38,887 nt of DNA from Christensenella sp. UBA1252 (GTDB taxonomy: Bacteria > Bacillota > Clostridia > Christensenellales > CAG-1252), in the NCBI GenBank assembly GCA_002308575.1, contig DBVY01000033.1, positions 616-39,502 of the forward strand. The letters are read 5' to 3'. The notes beneath the pieces were generated by a model. The model made no database searches. It had not been told where the DNA came from and saw only the letters and a program-made list of their open reading frames with translations. Shown piece after piece: positions 7,774 through 17,070 of the stretch. The translations under genes and the position numbers were made by a program. How positions within the stretch are numbered: position 1 is the first letter of the stretch; every line of letters begins with the position of its first letter.

Positions 7774-10700
7774 CTACTTCTCTTCCGTTTCGGTTTCTTC
7801 CTCGCTTTTCGGAGCGGATTTCTTCGCAAGGGTCAGGCTCAAAACGACGAACACCGCCTCGACGACGGGGGCGAGGATCACCGATACGACGCCGATCGGG
7901 CAAACGTGCACGCAGACGGCGACCAAAGAAAGCACGCTCGCGCCGGCGCCTACGCCGAGCCCGATGAAGAACAAGACTTTCGGCGATCTCAAAAGGATGA
8001 TAACCGCGCATAGAATCAATTCGATCATCGCGACGATAAACGCGATCCAACCGATGCAGAAGCCGTGCTTTTTCGGTGCGACCGCCGCACCGTTCGATCC
8101 GTTATTCACGCCACCGTTTTCGTTTTCGGGGTCTGCGGGATCGTTCGTCGGGTCGGAAGGCTCGCCCGTCGGGTTCTCGGGATCGGGATCGACGGTCGGT
8201 TCCGTCGGATCGGTCGTAGGTTCCGTAGGATCGGTGGGATCCGTGGGGTCGACCACAGGTTCGGTCGGGTCGCTTGTCGGGTTCAACGGATCGTCGACAG
8301 GCGGTTCCACGGGCGCTTCGGCGATCGAGAATGCGCAAGTCAGATTTTCGGTCGGGAGCGCGTAATTCGCGGCGGAAGCGCCGCCGAAAGCGATTGCGGT
8401 CGCCGTATAGTTTCCCGCTTGGATCGCCGCGCCGTCCACGATCACGATGACTTCGTCGCCCTCTTCCAAGTTGGTAACGTACGCGGTCGGCGCTTGCGCG
8501 CTTCCGTTATAGGTCAGATCGGCGGCGTTCCACTCGATCGCTGCCACCCGTTTCGCGATCGCGAAGTCCGTTACGGCAAAGCCGCCGTTATAGTTGGCGG
8601 ATTCCGCAACGCTGACTTTCACGACGTATTCACCGGCGTCGGTCGGGAAGGTGGAAGAATAAGCGGAGTCGTCCGCGGTTTTAGGTTTAAATCGGATCGT
8701 TGCCGCGGCGCCGCTCACGTTTCCGTTGACGGAAGGCAGATTTACGGGCGCCCCGTAATCCCAGCCGAGCACCTCGACGGACAGATCGAGATTCGCTTTC
8801 GCGATCGTGAACGCGCAGGTCAGATTATCGGGAAGCTTATAATTGGCGTTATCGATCGCGGTCACGGTCGCCGTATAATTCCCGGGGGCGGTCGCGGCGC
8901 CCGTCACGGTCAGGCGCACCGCGTCGGAATCATGTACGCCCGTTGCGGAAACGGCGGGTTTCTGCGACCGTCCGTTATAGCTGAGGACGGCATTCGACCA
9001 AACGAGTCCGATCTCCTTTTGCGTGACCGTAAAGGACAGTTGCGCGGTCGCATCGTCGAACGTGAGTTTCGCGATATACGCATTCACGTTTACGCAGGCA
9101 TCGACTTCTTGCGCGCCGATGAAATACTTGACTTCGGCGTCCATAAAGAATTCTTCGGCGTATCCCGGGGCGAACGTAACCGTTTTGGCGCTCCCGCTGT
9201 ACGCGAGATTCGCAGGCGGAACGAGGGTCAGATCGTAAGTTCCGATCGTTCCGTAGGTGGCGGTCAGGACGTTTTCCGCCGCCGTGTAGGTAAGATCGGG
9301 TCCTTTAGAGATCACAATCCCGATCTCGAACGGTTCTTCTTGATACGCCGCGCCGTCAAAATAGGTATACTTCCCGCTGAGCGTCGCGGGGCCGTTATAC
9401 TTGCCCTTGACCAAGAAGCCTTTGTCGGTGGCGATCACGCGGCCGTTCGCGCCCGTAACGACAAGCTCTGTGACCGTTCCGTACGGCCCGAGCATGATCG
9501 GATAGAAAAAGTCTTTAACGAATTGATCGAAATCGGTAAGAGGATCCTCCGCGCTTGCCCTGCCCTCAAACGTAAAGGTTTTTCCGGTGGGCGTAAGATG
9601 GATCCCATCCTCTTTCCGCCCCGAATTCAGCGTGATCATATAATCATAATCGGTGGCGTAAGGGATATGCCAATTTTGATGCGAGAAAAAGTAGTAAGGA
9701 ACGTTTTCCCAAGTCCCAACGTCGCCCAAAGCGGAGTCTTCTTTCGAATTTCCCGTATAGGCTTTCACGTCGGTCAAGTGCATAGTATGGATTTCGAACG
9801 CTTGCGTGGTCGATTCGATTTCCGCAAAGCCGCAATGGTAATAAAAGTCTCCGCTCGTCGACGGTTCGGGATTCGCGATCCCGAAACCGTTCGTACTCGG
9901 TTCGACGACTTCGACGGTCGGACGGTGCGTGTAATCCCCGCTGATACCGACGGTCATCGATTTCATCAAGATCCCGTACGTTTTCGTGCCGTCCGTGCCC
10001 GTGGCGTGAACGCGAAGAAGTCCTCTGTTCACCTCGATCACGTTTGCGTTTATGCCTACTCGTATACCGCCGTTTACGACGAACGCGCCGTCGTTTATGG
10101 TGATCGTGGAATTTGCCCCGCCGTAAACGCCGTTTTTGGTCGTTCTCGTGGCGTTGACTTGAACGTAGCCGTCTTCGAGGATCAGATTTGCATTCGCGTC
10201 GATCGAAATCGCGCCCGCATACGAGCCGATCTCGTCCGCTTTATTGATCACGATTTTGCCGGGACCGTAGATTTTCAGCGTCTTACCGGAGTTAACGCGC
10301 AATCCTCTCAGCAAAGTCAAGGTCGCGCCCGCATCCACGTAAAGTTCCGCACATCCCCGCATCGTAATCCAGCGATCTATGGTCACATCTTCGACGCAAA
10401 CCATTTTCGCGCCGAAAGAGGAAGTCCCGGACGTGATCTCGGTCGCGACTGTCAGTTCCAATTCGAAGGGCACTTCGGTATAATCCGTCCCGTTAAAATA
10501 GGTGTACTTTCCTGAGAGCGTTGCCGTCCCGATGAAATAATCGCTGACGACAAAGCCCCTTTCGATCGCGCTGAGTTTGCCCTCTCCGCCGCTGACGGAG
10601 ATATCCTTGACCACCCCGTACGGGCCTTCCGCCATCGGGCAGAAAATATCTTTGATATATTGATCGAAATCGGTCAAAGGATCCTCGACACTTGCTCTTC

Positions 10701-12813
10701 CTTGCATGGTGGCGACGGTGCCGACGGCGTGCGCGATCAAGCCGTCGCTTTTCTTTCCCGAGACTAAGGAATAACAATAATCGCCGACGCCCGCATCCCT
10801 TTTAACGGCGTAATAATCGTGCGTCAAAAAAACGTAAGGAGAATTTGCGCTGCCGGTGGTCGTGGCGTCTTCCGCGTTCGTTCCGCGGTATTCGACAAGC
10901 ATATTGTACCAAGTTGCATGGCATCGGATCGCGCGCGTCGAGGCCTGCGCTTCCACGAAGCCGCAATTGTAATGGAAACTTCCCGAATAATCGTCGAAAT
11001 TCGCGATGGCGTAACTCTCGGTGCTCGGCTCGATGACTTCAACGGTCGGGCGGTGCGCGTAATCATTCTCTATGCCGACGATCAGATTTTGCATTCGGAT
11101 CCCGTAAGTCGGTTCCCCGTCTGTTCCAAAGGAGCGGACGCGAAGAAGTCCTCTGTTCACCGTGATATCGTTTGCGCTGACGCCCGATTGCGTGCCGCCG
11201 TTTACGATCAGCGCACCGTCGTTTATGGTGATCGACGTTTGATCATCCGAGGCGTAAAGCCCGTGACACCCCGTGCCGGTGGAATTGACGATCACGCGGC
11301 CGTCGTTCAAAATGAAATGGCTTTCCCAATCGATCGTAAAAGCGCCCTCGCTCGAATACTCCGCGTTTGCGCGGTTGACGACCAAATTGCCGGGACCGTA
11401 AAACGTAAACGTGTTTTCGTAACCGACCATAAAGCCTTCGTTGATCGTTAGGGTTTTGCCCGCGGCGATATACAGTTCGGTGCTGCCCCAAGTCGAAACC
11501 CAACCGTCGATCGTAACGTCTTCGGTGCAGATCGTTTTGCCCGCCCATTGATCGGTTTCCTCGGTGACCTCGGTTGCGACCGAGAGAACGAATTCGAAAG
11601 GCACTTCACTGTAATCCACGCCGTTAAAATAGGTGTATTTTCCGCTGACCGTAGCTTGTCCGAGGAAGTAATCGCCTACGGTAAATCCTCTCGCCGTTGC
11701 GGCAAGCTTTCCGCTTCCGCCGTTGACGGAAAGATCCTTCACGATCCCGTAAGGGCCTTCCGCCATCGGGCAGTACAGATCTTTGATCAATTGATCGAAG
11801 TCGGTCAGGTCGTCCGCTTCCGTTGCCCTGCCCTCAAACGTTGCGACGGTGCCGACCGCCGAAACTGCCAAGGAATCTTCTTTGCGCCCGGATTTTACGG
11901 TAAAGAGGTATCCGCCGACCCCCACGTCACGCCGCACGCTCCAAGGTTCGTGCGCGATAAAGACGTACGGATGATCGTCGCTGATCCCGTTCACTCGGAT
12001 CGCATCCGAGGAAGTATTGCCTTCGTAGCACAGCGCGTCGTAGTACGATCTTTCGTTGCTCGCGATCGCATTGGTACTGCATTGGAGTTCAACAAATCCG
12101 CATTCATAATTGAACGCCCCGCTGACGGATGGGTATTTTGAGATCGCGCAACTCTGCGTGCTCGGCTCGACGACTTCCAAGGTCGGACGGTTCGAAAGCG
12201 CGTCGCTGTTGCCGACCGTAAGGGAATGCGCTAAGATCCCGTAACTCATCGTTCCGTCCGTGCCCGTGGCGTGAACGCGGAGCAATCCCCTGTTTAAAAG
12301 GATATAGTCGCCTTTGATCCCCGCTTTTTTGCCGCCGTTTACGATCAACGCGCCGTCGTTTAACGTCAGCGTTGAAGTGTTGGCGACGGAAACGCCGTAA
12401 TCGCTCTCTCCCGTTACGGTCAAGAGAACGCGCCCGTCGTTCATAATGAAATTTGCGTTATTTAAAAATTTCAAAGCGCCGTCCGACCCGCCGTCATTCA
12501 GCGAGATCACAAGATCGCCGGGGCCTTCGATCGTCAAAGTCCGACCCCCGTTGACCGAGATCCTTCCGTTCACCGTCAGCGTTTTTCCCCTTGCGATGCG
12601 AAGCGTCGTGTTCCCTAACACCGAAACGTTATTCGCGATCGTAACGTCCGAAAGACAGGACATTTCCCCCGTCCAAGTTACGGTACTCGAAGTGATCTCC
12701 GTTTCGGCAATTGCGGTATCGGCAAAAAAAACGCCGAGCGCCACGAACGCGCAAACCGCGATCAAAGAAAACACAAACCCTATTGCGATCGATCTCATCT
12801 GCTTGTTTTTCAT
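7774..12813 (-). CDS. Giant exported protein: three beta-helix units, MBG-like domains, Asp/Pro/Thr stalk, C-terminal membrane helices
   Basis: 1679 residues. A signal peptide (about 1-36, ending AIAE) leads into three tandem units of about 377 residues each (about 39-415, 416-792, 793-1172). Each opens with repetitive short strands typical of right-handed beta-helix or carbohydrate-binding-type surface proteins (GKTLTVNG, GPGDLVI, NDGALIVNGG) and ends with an FNG...YTYF segment. About 1173-1500 holds MBG/Ig-like domains (LSYNGRSQKP, LTYNGSAQAP). A low-complexity stalk of DPTEP repeats (about 1504-1570) follows, then three hydrophobic helices (about 1582-1664) and an acidic tail. No LPXTG is present, so anchoring is by the membrane helices. 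The ATG has AGGGGGGAACGA upstream, and its promoter is at 12863-12891. Role is probably surface adhesion or glycan contact (inference). Confidence 0.85.
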   Translation of the reverse strand: MKNKQMRSIAIGFVFSLIAVCAFVALGVFFADTAIAETEITSSTVTWTGEMSCLSDVTIANNVSVLGNTTLRIARGKTLTVNGRISVNGGRTLTIEGPGDLVISLNDGGSDGALKFLNNANFIMNDGRVLLTVTGESDYGVSVANTSTLTLNDGALIVNGGKKAGIKGDYILLNRGLLRVHATGTDGTMSYGILAHSLTVGNSDALSNRPTLEVVEPSTQSCAISKYPSVSGAFNYECGFVELQCSTNAIASNERSYYDALCYEGNTSSDAIRVNGISDDHPYVFIAHEPWSVRRDVGVGGYLFTVKSGRKEDSLAVSAVGTVATFEGRATEADDLTDFDQLIKDLYCPMAEGPYGIVKDLSVNGGSGKLAATARGFTVGDYFLGQATVSGKYTYFNGVDYSEVPFEFVLSVATEVTEETDQWAGKTICTEDVTIDGWVSTWGSTELYIAAGKTLTINEGFMVGYENTFTFYGPGNLVVNRANAEYSSEGAFTIDWESHFILNDGRVIVNSTGTGCHGLYASDDQTSITINDGALIVNGGTQSGVSANDITVNRGLLRVRSFGTDGEPTYGIRMQNLIVGIENDYAHRPTVEVIEPSTESYAIANFDDYSGSFHYNCGFVEAQASTRAIRCHATWYNMLVEYRGTNAEDATTTGSANSPYVFLTHDYYAVKRDAGVGDYCYSLVSGKKSDGLIAHAVGTVATMQGRASVEDPLTDFDQYIKDIFCPMAEGPYGVVKDISVSGGEGKLSAIERGFVVSDYFIGTATLSGKYTYFNGTDYTEVPFELELTVATEITSGTSSFGAKMVCVEDVTIDRWITMRGCAELYVDAGATLTLLRGLRVNSGKTLKIYGPGKIVINKADEIGSYAGAISIDANANLILEDGYVQVNATRTTKNGVYGGANSTITINDGAFVVNGGIRVGINANVIEVNRGLLRVHATGTDGTKTYGILMKSMTVGISGDYTHRPTVEVVEPSTNGFGIANPEPSTSGDFYYHCGFAEIESTTQAFEIHTMHLTDVKAYTGNSKEDSALGDVGTWENVPYYFFSHQNWHIPYATDYDYMITLNSGRKEDGIHLTPTGKTFTFEGRASAEDPLTDFDQFVKDFFYPIMLGPYGTVTELVVTGANGRVIATDKGFLVKGKYNGPATLSGKYTYFDGAAYQEEPFEIGIVISKGPDLTYTAAENVLTATYGTIGTYDLTLVPPANLAYSGSAKTVTFAPGYAEEFFMDAEVKYFIGAQEVDACVNVNAYIAKLTFDDATAQLSFTVTQKEIGLVWSNAVLSYNGRSQKPAVSATGVHDSDAVRLTVTGAATAPGNYTATVTAIDNANYKLPDNLTCAFTIAKANLDLSVEVLGWDYGAPVNLPSVNGNVSGAAATIRFKPKTADDSAYSSTFPTDAGEYVVKVSVAESANYNGGFAVTDFAIAKRVAAIEWNAADLTYNGSAQAPTAYVTNLEEGDEVIVIVDGAAIQAGNYTATAIAFGGASAANYALPTENLTCAFSIAEAPVEPPVDDPLNPTSDPTEPVVDPTDPTDPTEPTTDPTEPTVDPDPENPTGEPSDPTNDPADPENENGGVNNGSNGAAVAPKKHGFCIGWIAFIVAMIELILCAVIILLRSPKVLFFIGLGVGAGASVLSLVAVCVHVCPIGVVSVILAPVVEAVFVVLSLTLAKKSAPKSEEETETEEK
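9310..12700 (-). repeat. Three tandem ~1.13-kb coding repeats
   Basis: Three homologous units lie at roughly 12700-11570, 11570-10440 and 10440-9310. Shared protein landmarks in each are DVTI near the start, GLLRVH/GLLRVR in the middle, VEVIEPST/VEVVEPST, and DFDQ..KD...P near the end. The copies have diverged visibly, so this is an old triplication. Confidence 0.8.
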
Positions 12814-12862
12814 TCGTTCCCCCCTCTCAAAAAAACAAGGACTGAAATTTAGTTTATTTATT

Positions 12863-12891
12863 ATTATAGCATATTTTACGGCGTTTCACAA
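12863..12891 (-). promoter_or_regulatory. Promoter of the giant beta-helix protein gene
   Basis: TTGTGA (12886-12891), 17-base spacer, TATAAT (12863-12868) on the minus strand. The predicted leader is about 45 bases and ends in a G-rich ribosome site. Confidence 0.6.
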
Positions 12892-12931
12892 CCCCACCGA
12901 AAAACGCCCGTTCGAACGCATTTTCAAGATA

Positions 12932-12953
12932 AAAAAACGCGCTTACAGCGCGC
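12932..12953 (-). terminator. Second (distal) terminator after luxS
   Basis: Minus strand: CGCGC, loop TGTAA, GCGCG, then seven T. It stands about 15 bases beyond the first luxS terminator and shields the next promoter. Confidence 0.65.
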
Positions 12954-12960
12954 TTCAAAA

Positions 12961-12990
12961 AGAAAAAAACGGCAAGAAATCTTGCCGTCA
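12961..12990 (-). terminator. First (proximal) terminator after luxS
   Basis: ACGGCAAG / CTTGCCGT arms (12969-12976 and 12981-12988) with a four-base loop, followed on the minus strand by a run of seven T. It begins about 18 bases after the luxS stop. Confidence 0.85.
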
Positions 12991-13007
12991 TTTTTAAAAA
13001 TTTCGTT

Positions 13008-13532
13008 TCAGGAATCGTAAAAATTTCGTCCGTCGTCCGTAACCAAACGATCGGCTTTCGGATAGACGAAGATCGCCTCGTTTTCGGCGTTTTTCGCGAG
13101 ATAATCCGCGAATTCCGCCGCATAGCGTTTCGCCGAAGCAAGGTCGTGCATCAAATAATTTCCGCAACTGACGATCGTGGCGCCGGGAACTTCCTCCGCC
13201 TCTCGGACTGCTTGGAACGCGGAAAGGAGCAAGGGAAAGATCTCTTTCGGCGCGCGGCTCCCTTTCAAGATCAAATAGAATCCCGTCAAGCAGCCCATCG
13301 GCCCCCAATAGACGATCTCGCTTTTCCAGACGGGATCGTTTCTCAAATAGGTCGCAACGATATGTTCGAGCGAGTGCATCGCCGCCACGTCCACGATCGG
13401 TTCGCGGTTGGGGCGTTTAAGCCGAACGTCGTAGGTCGTAACCTTTTCTTGTCCGAGCGTATCCACGCGGCTGACGAAAATGCCGGGAATGATCTTGGTA
13501 TGATCGACCGAAAAGCTTTCTATCAAATCCAT
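13008..13532 (-). CDS. luxS: S-ribosylhomocysteine lyase LuxS
   Basis: 174 residues from the ATG at 13532, which has AAAAGGAGA about nine bases upstream; an upstream in-frame extension is not real. LuxS cleaves S-ribosylhomocysteine to homocysteine and DPD, the precursor of autoinducer-2, in the activated methyl cycle in the cytoplasm. All key residues are present: metal ligands His53 and His57 (HSLEH) and Cys123 (SCGNY), and the catalytic Cys81 in GPMGC. The length is slightly above the usual 150-160 because of a longer C-terminal end. It stands alone, with its own near-consensus promoter and two terminators, between genes for large exported proteins. No pfs or other methyl-cycle gene adjoins it. 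Confidence 0.96.
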   Translation of the reverse strand: MDLIESFSVDHTKIIPGIFVSRVDTLGQEKVTTYDVRLKRPNREPIVDVAAMHSLEHIVATYLRNDPVWKSEIVYWGPMGCLTGFYLILKGSRAPKEIFPLLLSAFQAVREAEEVPGATIVSCGNYLMHDLASAKRYAAEFADYLAKNAENEAIFVYPKADRLVTDDGRNFYDS

Positions 13533-13557
13533 AATCGCATCTCCTTTTCTCCTATGA

Positions 13558-13586
13558 ATCATACACCATTCAAGGCGGCGCGTCAA
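13558..13586 (-). promoter_or_regulatory. luxS promoter
   Basis: TTGACG (13581-13586), 17-base spacer, TATGAT (13558-13563) on the minus strand. Start of transcription is expected near 13551, giving a leader of about 20 bases. Confidence 0.75.
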
Positions 13587-13646
13587 GAAACTGAATCGAA
13601 CGGCGCCGCTTTCCGGCAAAGGATCCGAAAACGAAAACCGTTTATG

Positions 13647-13678
13647 AAAAAAAGGATGGCAAGCTCTTGCCATCCTTT
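13647..13678 (-). terminator. Terminator after the Gly-rich-linker lipoprotein gene
   Basis: A 13-bp hairpin (arms 13651-13663 and 13666-13678, GGATGGCAAG/CTTGCCATCC core) is followed on the minus strand by a run of seven T. It lies 25 bases after the stop at 13703 and closes that operon. Confidence 0.85.
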
Positions 13679-13702
13679 CCTTTCTTATTATGGGTCTCGG
13701 AT

Positions 13703-15655
13703 TCAGTCGAGCGCTTTGATCGTAACGGTAACTCTCCAATAGGAGGGATTTACTCTCGCCAAAAACTCGCAATCGACTCTGACTTCATAGGCCAAGGTGC
13801 AACCCGCAAAACCGCAGGAGTCTTCGTTCTCCCAGAACAGGTCTTCGTAATCGGATTCCTTGCCCGAGTCGTTTCTGTTGGCGCCCGCGTTGAAGAACGC
13901 TTGGCAAAGCGACGTGCATTCGCCGTATCTGTCCGCCACGGTATCCGCCGCAAAATGATAGATGACTTCCCATTCCGCCTCGGCGCTCTCGCGCGAAGAA
14001 CGGCTTTCCCAAGAGCTCGACCAAAGTTCGTCCAAACTCGGTGCGCTGACCTCGGAGAGACCGACTTGCCGCATATACGCGGTATCCCAAGGATAGACGT
14101 CGATCATTTCGACGTACTCGCGGATCGCTCTCGTAGCCGCCGCGTTCCCCTCGCCGTACGCAAGTTCGCTGACTTCGAAGTTATTCTTGTTTCTCGTGCC
14201 ACCCGTAAAGCCGTCGCCCGCTCTGCCGGTGCCGTAATACTTCAAGCACGCGCCCGTCTCGTCGTCGATCGTGATCTCCTCTTGGAAGTAGGAATAACCG
14301 TAGACGTTCGTTCCCGTGAAAGAATATTTCTTCGCGCTACGGCCCAAGAAGGTTACCGCCTCTTCGGTTTGATAGGAAATGGTCTCGCCCGCAAATTGGA
14401 AGATGTTGCCGACGGGGCCGGTTCCGAGCGGCGTTTTGAGGGAGTCTTCCTGATAATAGTTCGGCGTCGCGATCCTCATATACTTATTATTTCTGAGATC
14501 GGTGTAGGTGTACATAAATTCGCCGACTTTCATTTGGAAGGTCGTTAATCCGCCTTTTTTGATCAGGTTGTAGGTTTCGTTTGCCGCCGTCGTGCAAATA
14601 TCATCGCCCGTTCCGACGGAAACTTTAAAGGTCGTTCCGAGCTCGGAAAGGATATCCGACGCCGCGGGAAGCTCCTTCGTAAGCGTCGCTTGCGCGCCGT
14701 TACCGCCTTGTCCGTTGCCGCTTCCGTTACCGCCCACGGTGCCGTCGCCGCCGATCACACTACCGTTGCCGCCTTGGCTGCCGCCTTCGCCGTTTTCACC
14801 GCTGTGGATCGTGCCGCCGCCTTGGGACTCGTCGTCCGGATTCGCGGTTTGACCGTTCCCGCCTTGGCTGCTGCCGTTACCGCCCTGCGAGGGTTCTCCG
14901 ATGACGGTCGTGCGCTCATCGGAAACAGTCGGCAAAGTAAAGGTCGGATTCGTGGTGAATTCTTTACACTCGATCTCCCAAGATTCGGTGCTGCCGTTTA
15001 CGCTGACACGGCATTCCCATTTGAGGCAGATCGAAGTTTCCACGTCGACGTAGCAAGAATAGGAAGCGCGAACGAGCGTTCCGAGCGCAAGCCCCGCAAT
15101 AGAACCGCCGGAGAACGTAAACTTATCGCACCTGCGCCCCGCAACGGTCGCCGCCGTTTTGGTTGCGCCTTGCATCGATTCGGCAAAAGAATTATAGTAG
15201 GTAAGCCAGCTGCTGTAAGTCGCCATAAGCGCTTTTGCGATGCTGAGTTCGTTTTCATACGTGTCGATCACAGAATAATAGGTGATCGTCTTATCCCAGC
15301 CGTCCGCCGCCTTGCTGTAGGAAACGAGGTAAGCGTCGTTCGAAAAATCGAAGTAACCCTCGGCGTCATCCGTGCAGTAATAATAAATACTACCCTTCGC
15401 GCCGATCTTGACCGAAGTCATCGAGGAGGCTTCGTCCGTGCATTCGTATCTCAAAAGATAGCCCGAAGCGGAGCGCAACGTTTCGAGTTGCGTGGCAACC
15501 ACGGACGCTTGATATTCAAACTCCGCACTGCTTTCGCTTCCGCCGTTGTTGTCGCCGTCCTCGTCGCCGCCGAGATTATCGCACGCCGTCATAACGAACG
15601 CAACGGAAAGCGCGATGCAGATTGCAAGCACAATTAACAACCATTTCTTTTTCAT
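13703..15655 (-). CDS. Lipoprotein with two globular halves joined by a Gly/Asn/Ser-rich linker, function unknown
   Basis: 650 residues. The lipoprotein signal ends in a MTAC lipobox (Cys25). Residues about 45-245 form a first domain (YLLRYECTD, IGAKGSIYYYCTD) in the style of LolA/lipoprotein-sorting-like beta folds. A linker of about 75 residues is dominated by GGNG and SQGG. A second, similar-looking domain (about 330-500: KKGGLTTFQMKVGEF, YSFTGTNVYGYS) follows, and the C-terminal ~120 residues (DVYPWDTAYM, ending in VTIKALD) are different. It should be tethered to the outer face of the membrane. Its start lies 21 bases after the stop of the preceding gene, with AAAAAGGAGA upstream, so the two form an operon. 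I do not recognise a function; the resemblance of the two halves suggests internal duplication. Confidence 0.8.
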   Translation of the reverse strand: MKKKWLLIVLAICIALSVAFVMTACDNLGGDEDGDNNGGSESSAEFEYQASVVATQLETLRSASGYLLRYECTDEASSMTSVKIGAKGSIYYYCTDDAEGYFDFSNDAYLVSYSKAADGWDKTITYYSVIDTYENELSIAKALMATYSSWLTYYNSFAESMQGATKTAATVAGRRCDKFTFSGGSIAGLALGTLVRASYSCYVDVETSICLKWECRVSVNGSTESWEIECKEFTTNPTFTLPTVSDERTTVIGEPSQGGNGSSQGGNGQTANPDDESQGGGTIHSGENGEGGSQGGNGSVIGGDGTVGGNGSGNGQGGNGAQATLTKELPAASDILSELGTTFKVSVGTGDDICTTAANETYNLIKKGGLTTFQMKVGEFMYTYTDLRNNKYMRIATPNYYQEDSLKTPLGTGPVGNIFQFAGETISYQTEEAVTFLGRSAKKYSFTGTNVYGYSYFQEEITIDDETGACLKYYGTGRAGDGFTGGTRNKNNFEVSELAYGEGNAAATRAIREYVEMIDVYPWDTAYMRQVGLSEVSAPSLDELWSSSWESRSSRESAEAEWEVIYHFAADTVADRYGECTSLCQAFFNAGANRNDSGKESDYEDLFWENEDSCGFAGCTLAYEVRVDCEFLARVNPSYWRVTVTIKALD

Positions 15656-15676
15656 TTTTCTCTCCTTTTTATTGAA

Positions 15677-17059
15677 TTACCGATTTTCTTTATCGGCTTT
15701 TTCTTTTTGCTTTTTCAAGACGAGCGCCACGATCGCGCCGACGACGAGGACGGCAACGATGATCGCGATCCAAATAAAGATGCAAAGCCCGAGGGGCTGC
15801 GGGCAGAAATGACAGATCTTGCATTTTTGCTTCGCACTTTCCGCGTCTTCGGTAGCCGCGTCGCCCGTTCCGGTCGTCGTGCCCTGATCGGCGATGCTGA
15901 TATCGTCCGACCCAAAGCCGATGACTTTGCTGTAATTCGAATAGAAATCCTCTTGCCCCGCTTGCCCGACGAGGTAGCGCGCGCGAAGCTCGATCTCCGT
16001 GCCCGCGGGAATCACTTGCCCGGGCTCCGCGAGATAGATCAAGGCCGCCGTGAGTTCACCCGTCGTAACTTCGCCCGCAACGTGCAGATCCTTCCATTCG
16101 GTCGTTCCTTTTACTCTCGCTTCGACTTCCACGCGGAGCGTTCCGTTTGCCGCGGCGATCTGCGCCTTCTGCGCGGCGAGCGTATCCGACACCGTCAAGG
16201 TAAACGCAACGACGGGATTATCGTTGAACTCTTCGTCCGTCAAGCGAAGGCCCGTGATCGTCGGCGCGATGACGTCGCCCGGCTCGAGGGGCTCCGCGGT
16301 AGCGGCGTCCTTGCCGTAAGCGACCGTAGCGGACCAATCGGAGAAGACGAAACTATCCGGTTGCTCATCCTTACGCAAAACGACGACGAAACGCGCACGC
16401 GAATAGATCGTGTGCTTCGTCCAATCGATCGAAATAGTAACGTCGCCGTCCACGTTGTAATTTTCAAAGGTGTATTGCGAAGAACGGAGTTGATCTTTGA
16501 GTCCGACAAGATTCTCGTTTCCGAGCCAGTCATATTCGTTGAAGCCGCGATATAACCAGGCTTCGGTAACCGTTTTCGAGGCGTCGACCGCCATATCGAC
16601 GACGTCCCACGTACTGCAATGATATTTGCCGTCGGAGTCTTGTCCGAGGCCGCCCAAAGGCGCGTCGTTCCAATACTCGTTGTAGTGCCAGCCGCTGACC
16701 GCGTCCTCAACGTCGTCCAGCGCCCAGTCGACCTGCGCGAGCATCCACATCTCGTCGGCGTAGGTTACGCCCTTGCTCGAAAGGTACGAGGAAAGCGTTC
16801 CCGCGATGATCGCGTTATCGTAGCCGACGAAGAAGTCGTTCATCTCGTTCGTTATGCCGAAAGCAAATCCCATCGTCGTCGGCGAATCGCCATCCGCTTT
16901 CGTGATCGTAACGTTTTTAGGCGCAACGAGCGTAAACGGCAGATTCACGGTCGCGCGCGCGGAAAGCGCGGGCGCGCAGATCGTTATAAGAAGGCAGGCG
17001 ATCAAAAAGATCGCGAGCGCTAAAAAGCCAATACTCTTTCTCTTTATGCTTTTTTCCAT
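15677..17059 (-). CDS. Exported membrane-anchored protein with Cys-rich C-terminal anchor, function unknown
   Basis: 460 residues. An N-terminal signal or membrane helix (about 10-33) precedes an extracellular region. Its first part has many aromatic and acidic residues (HYNEYWNDAPLGG, GFNEYDWLG). The second part (about 260-390) looks like Ig-like/fibronectin strands. The C-terminus is striking: CKICHFCPQPLGLC (Cys413, 416, 419, 426) runs directly into a hydrophobic helix (about 426-449) and a basic tail. Four Cys at a membrane anchor could bind a metal or form disulfides. Expression is presumably coupled to the 650-residue lipoprotein downstream. A strong hairpin sits immediately before its ribosome site. 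Confidence 0.8.
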   Translation of the reverse strand: MEKSIKRKSIGFLALAIFLIACLLITICAPALSARATVNLPFTLVAPKNVTITKADGDSPTTMGFAFGITNEMNDFFVGYDNAIIAGTLSSYLSSKGVTYADEMWMLAQVDWALDDVEDAVSGWHYNEYWNDAPLGGLGQDSDGKYHCSTWDVVDMAVDASKTVTEAWLYRGFNEYDWLGNENLVGLKDQLRSSQYTFENYNVDGDVTISIDWTKHTIYSRARFVVVLRKDEQPDSFVFSDWSATVAYGKDAATAEPLEPGDVIAPTITGLRLTDEEFNDNPVVAFTLTVSDTLAAQKAQIAAANGTLRVEVEARVKGTTEWKDLHVAGEVTTGELTAALIYLAEPGQVIPAGTEIELRARYLVGQAGQEDFYSNYSKVIGFGSDDISIADQGTTTGTGDAATEDAESAKQKCKICHFCPQPLGLCIFIWIAIIVAVLVVGAIVALVLKKQKEKADKENR

Positions 17060-17070
17060 TTTTCTCCTTT

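Noticed and set aside
7774..8370. Cell-wall sorting (LPXTG) at the end of the giant protein
   Set aside because: The C-terminus has three hydrophobic helices and an acidic tail, with no LPXTG-like motif.
8065..10515. Long open frame on the plus strand (816 codons)
   Set aside because: It is antisense to the triplicated beta-helix gene, has no ribosome site, and its Arg/Asp-rich translation is typical of a shadow frame of GC-biased codons.
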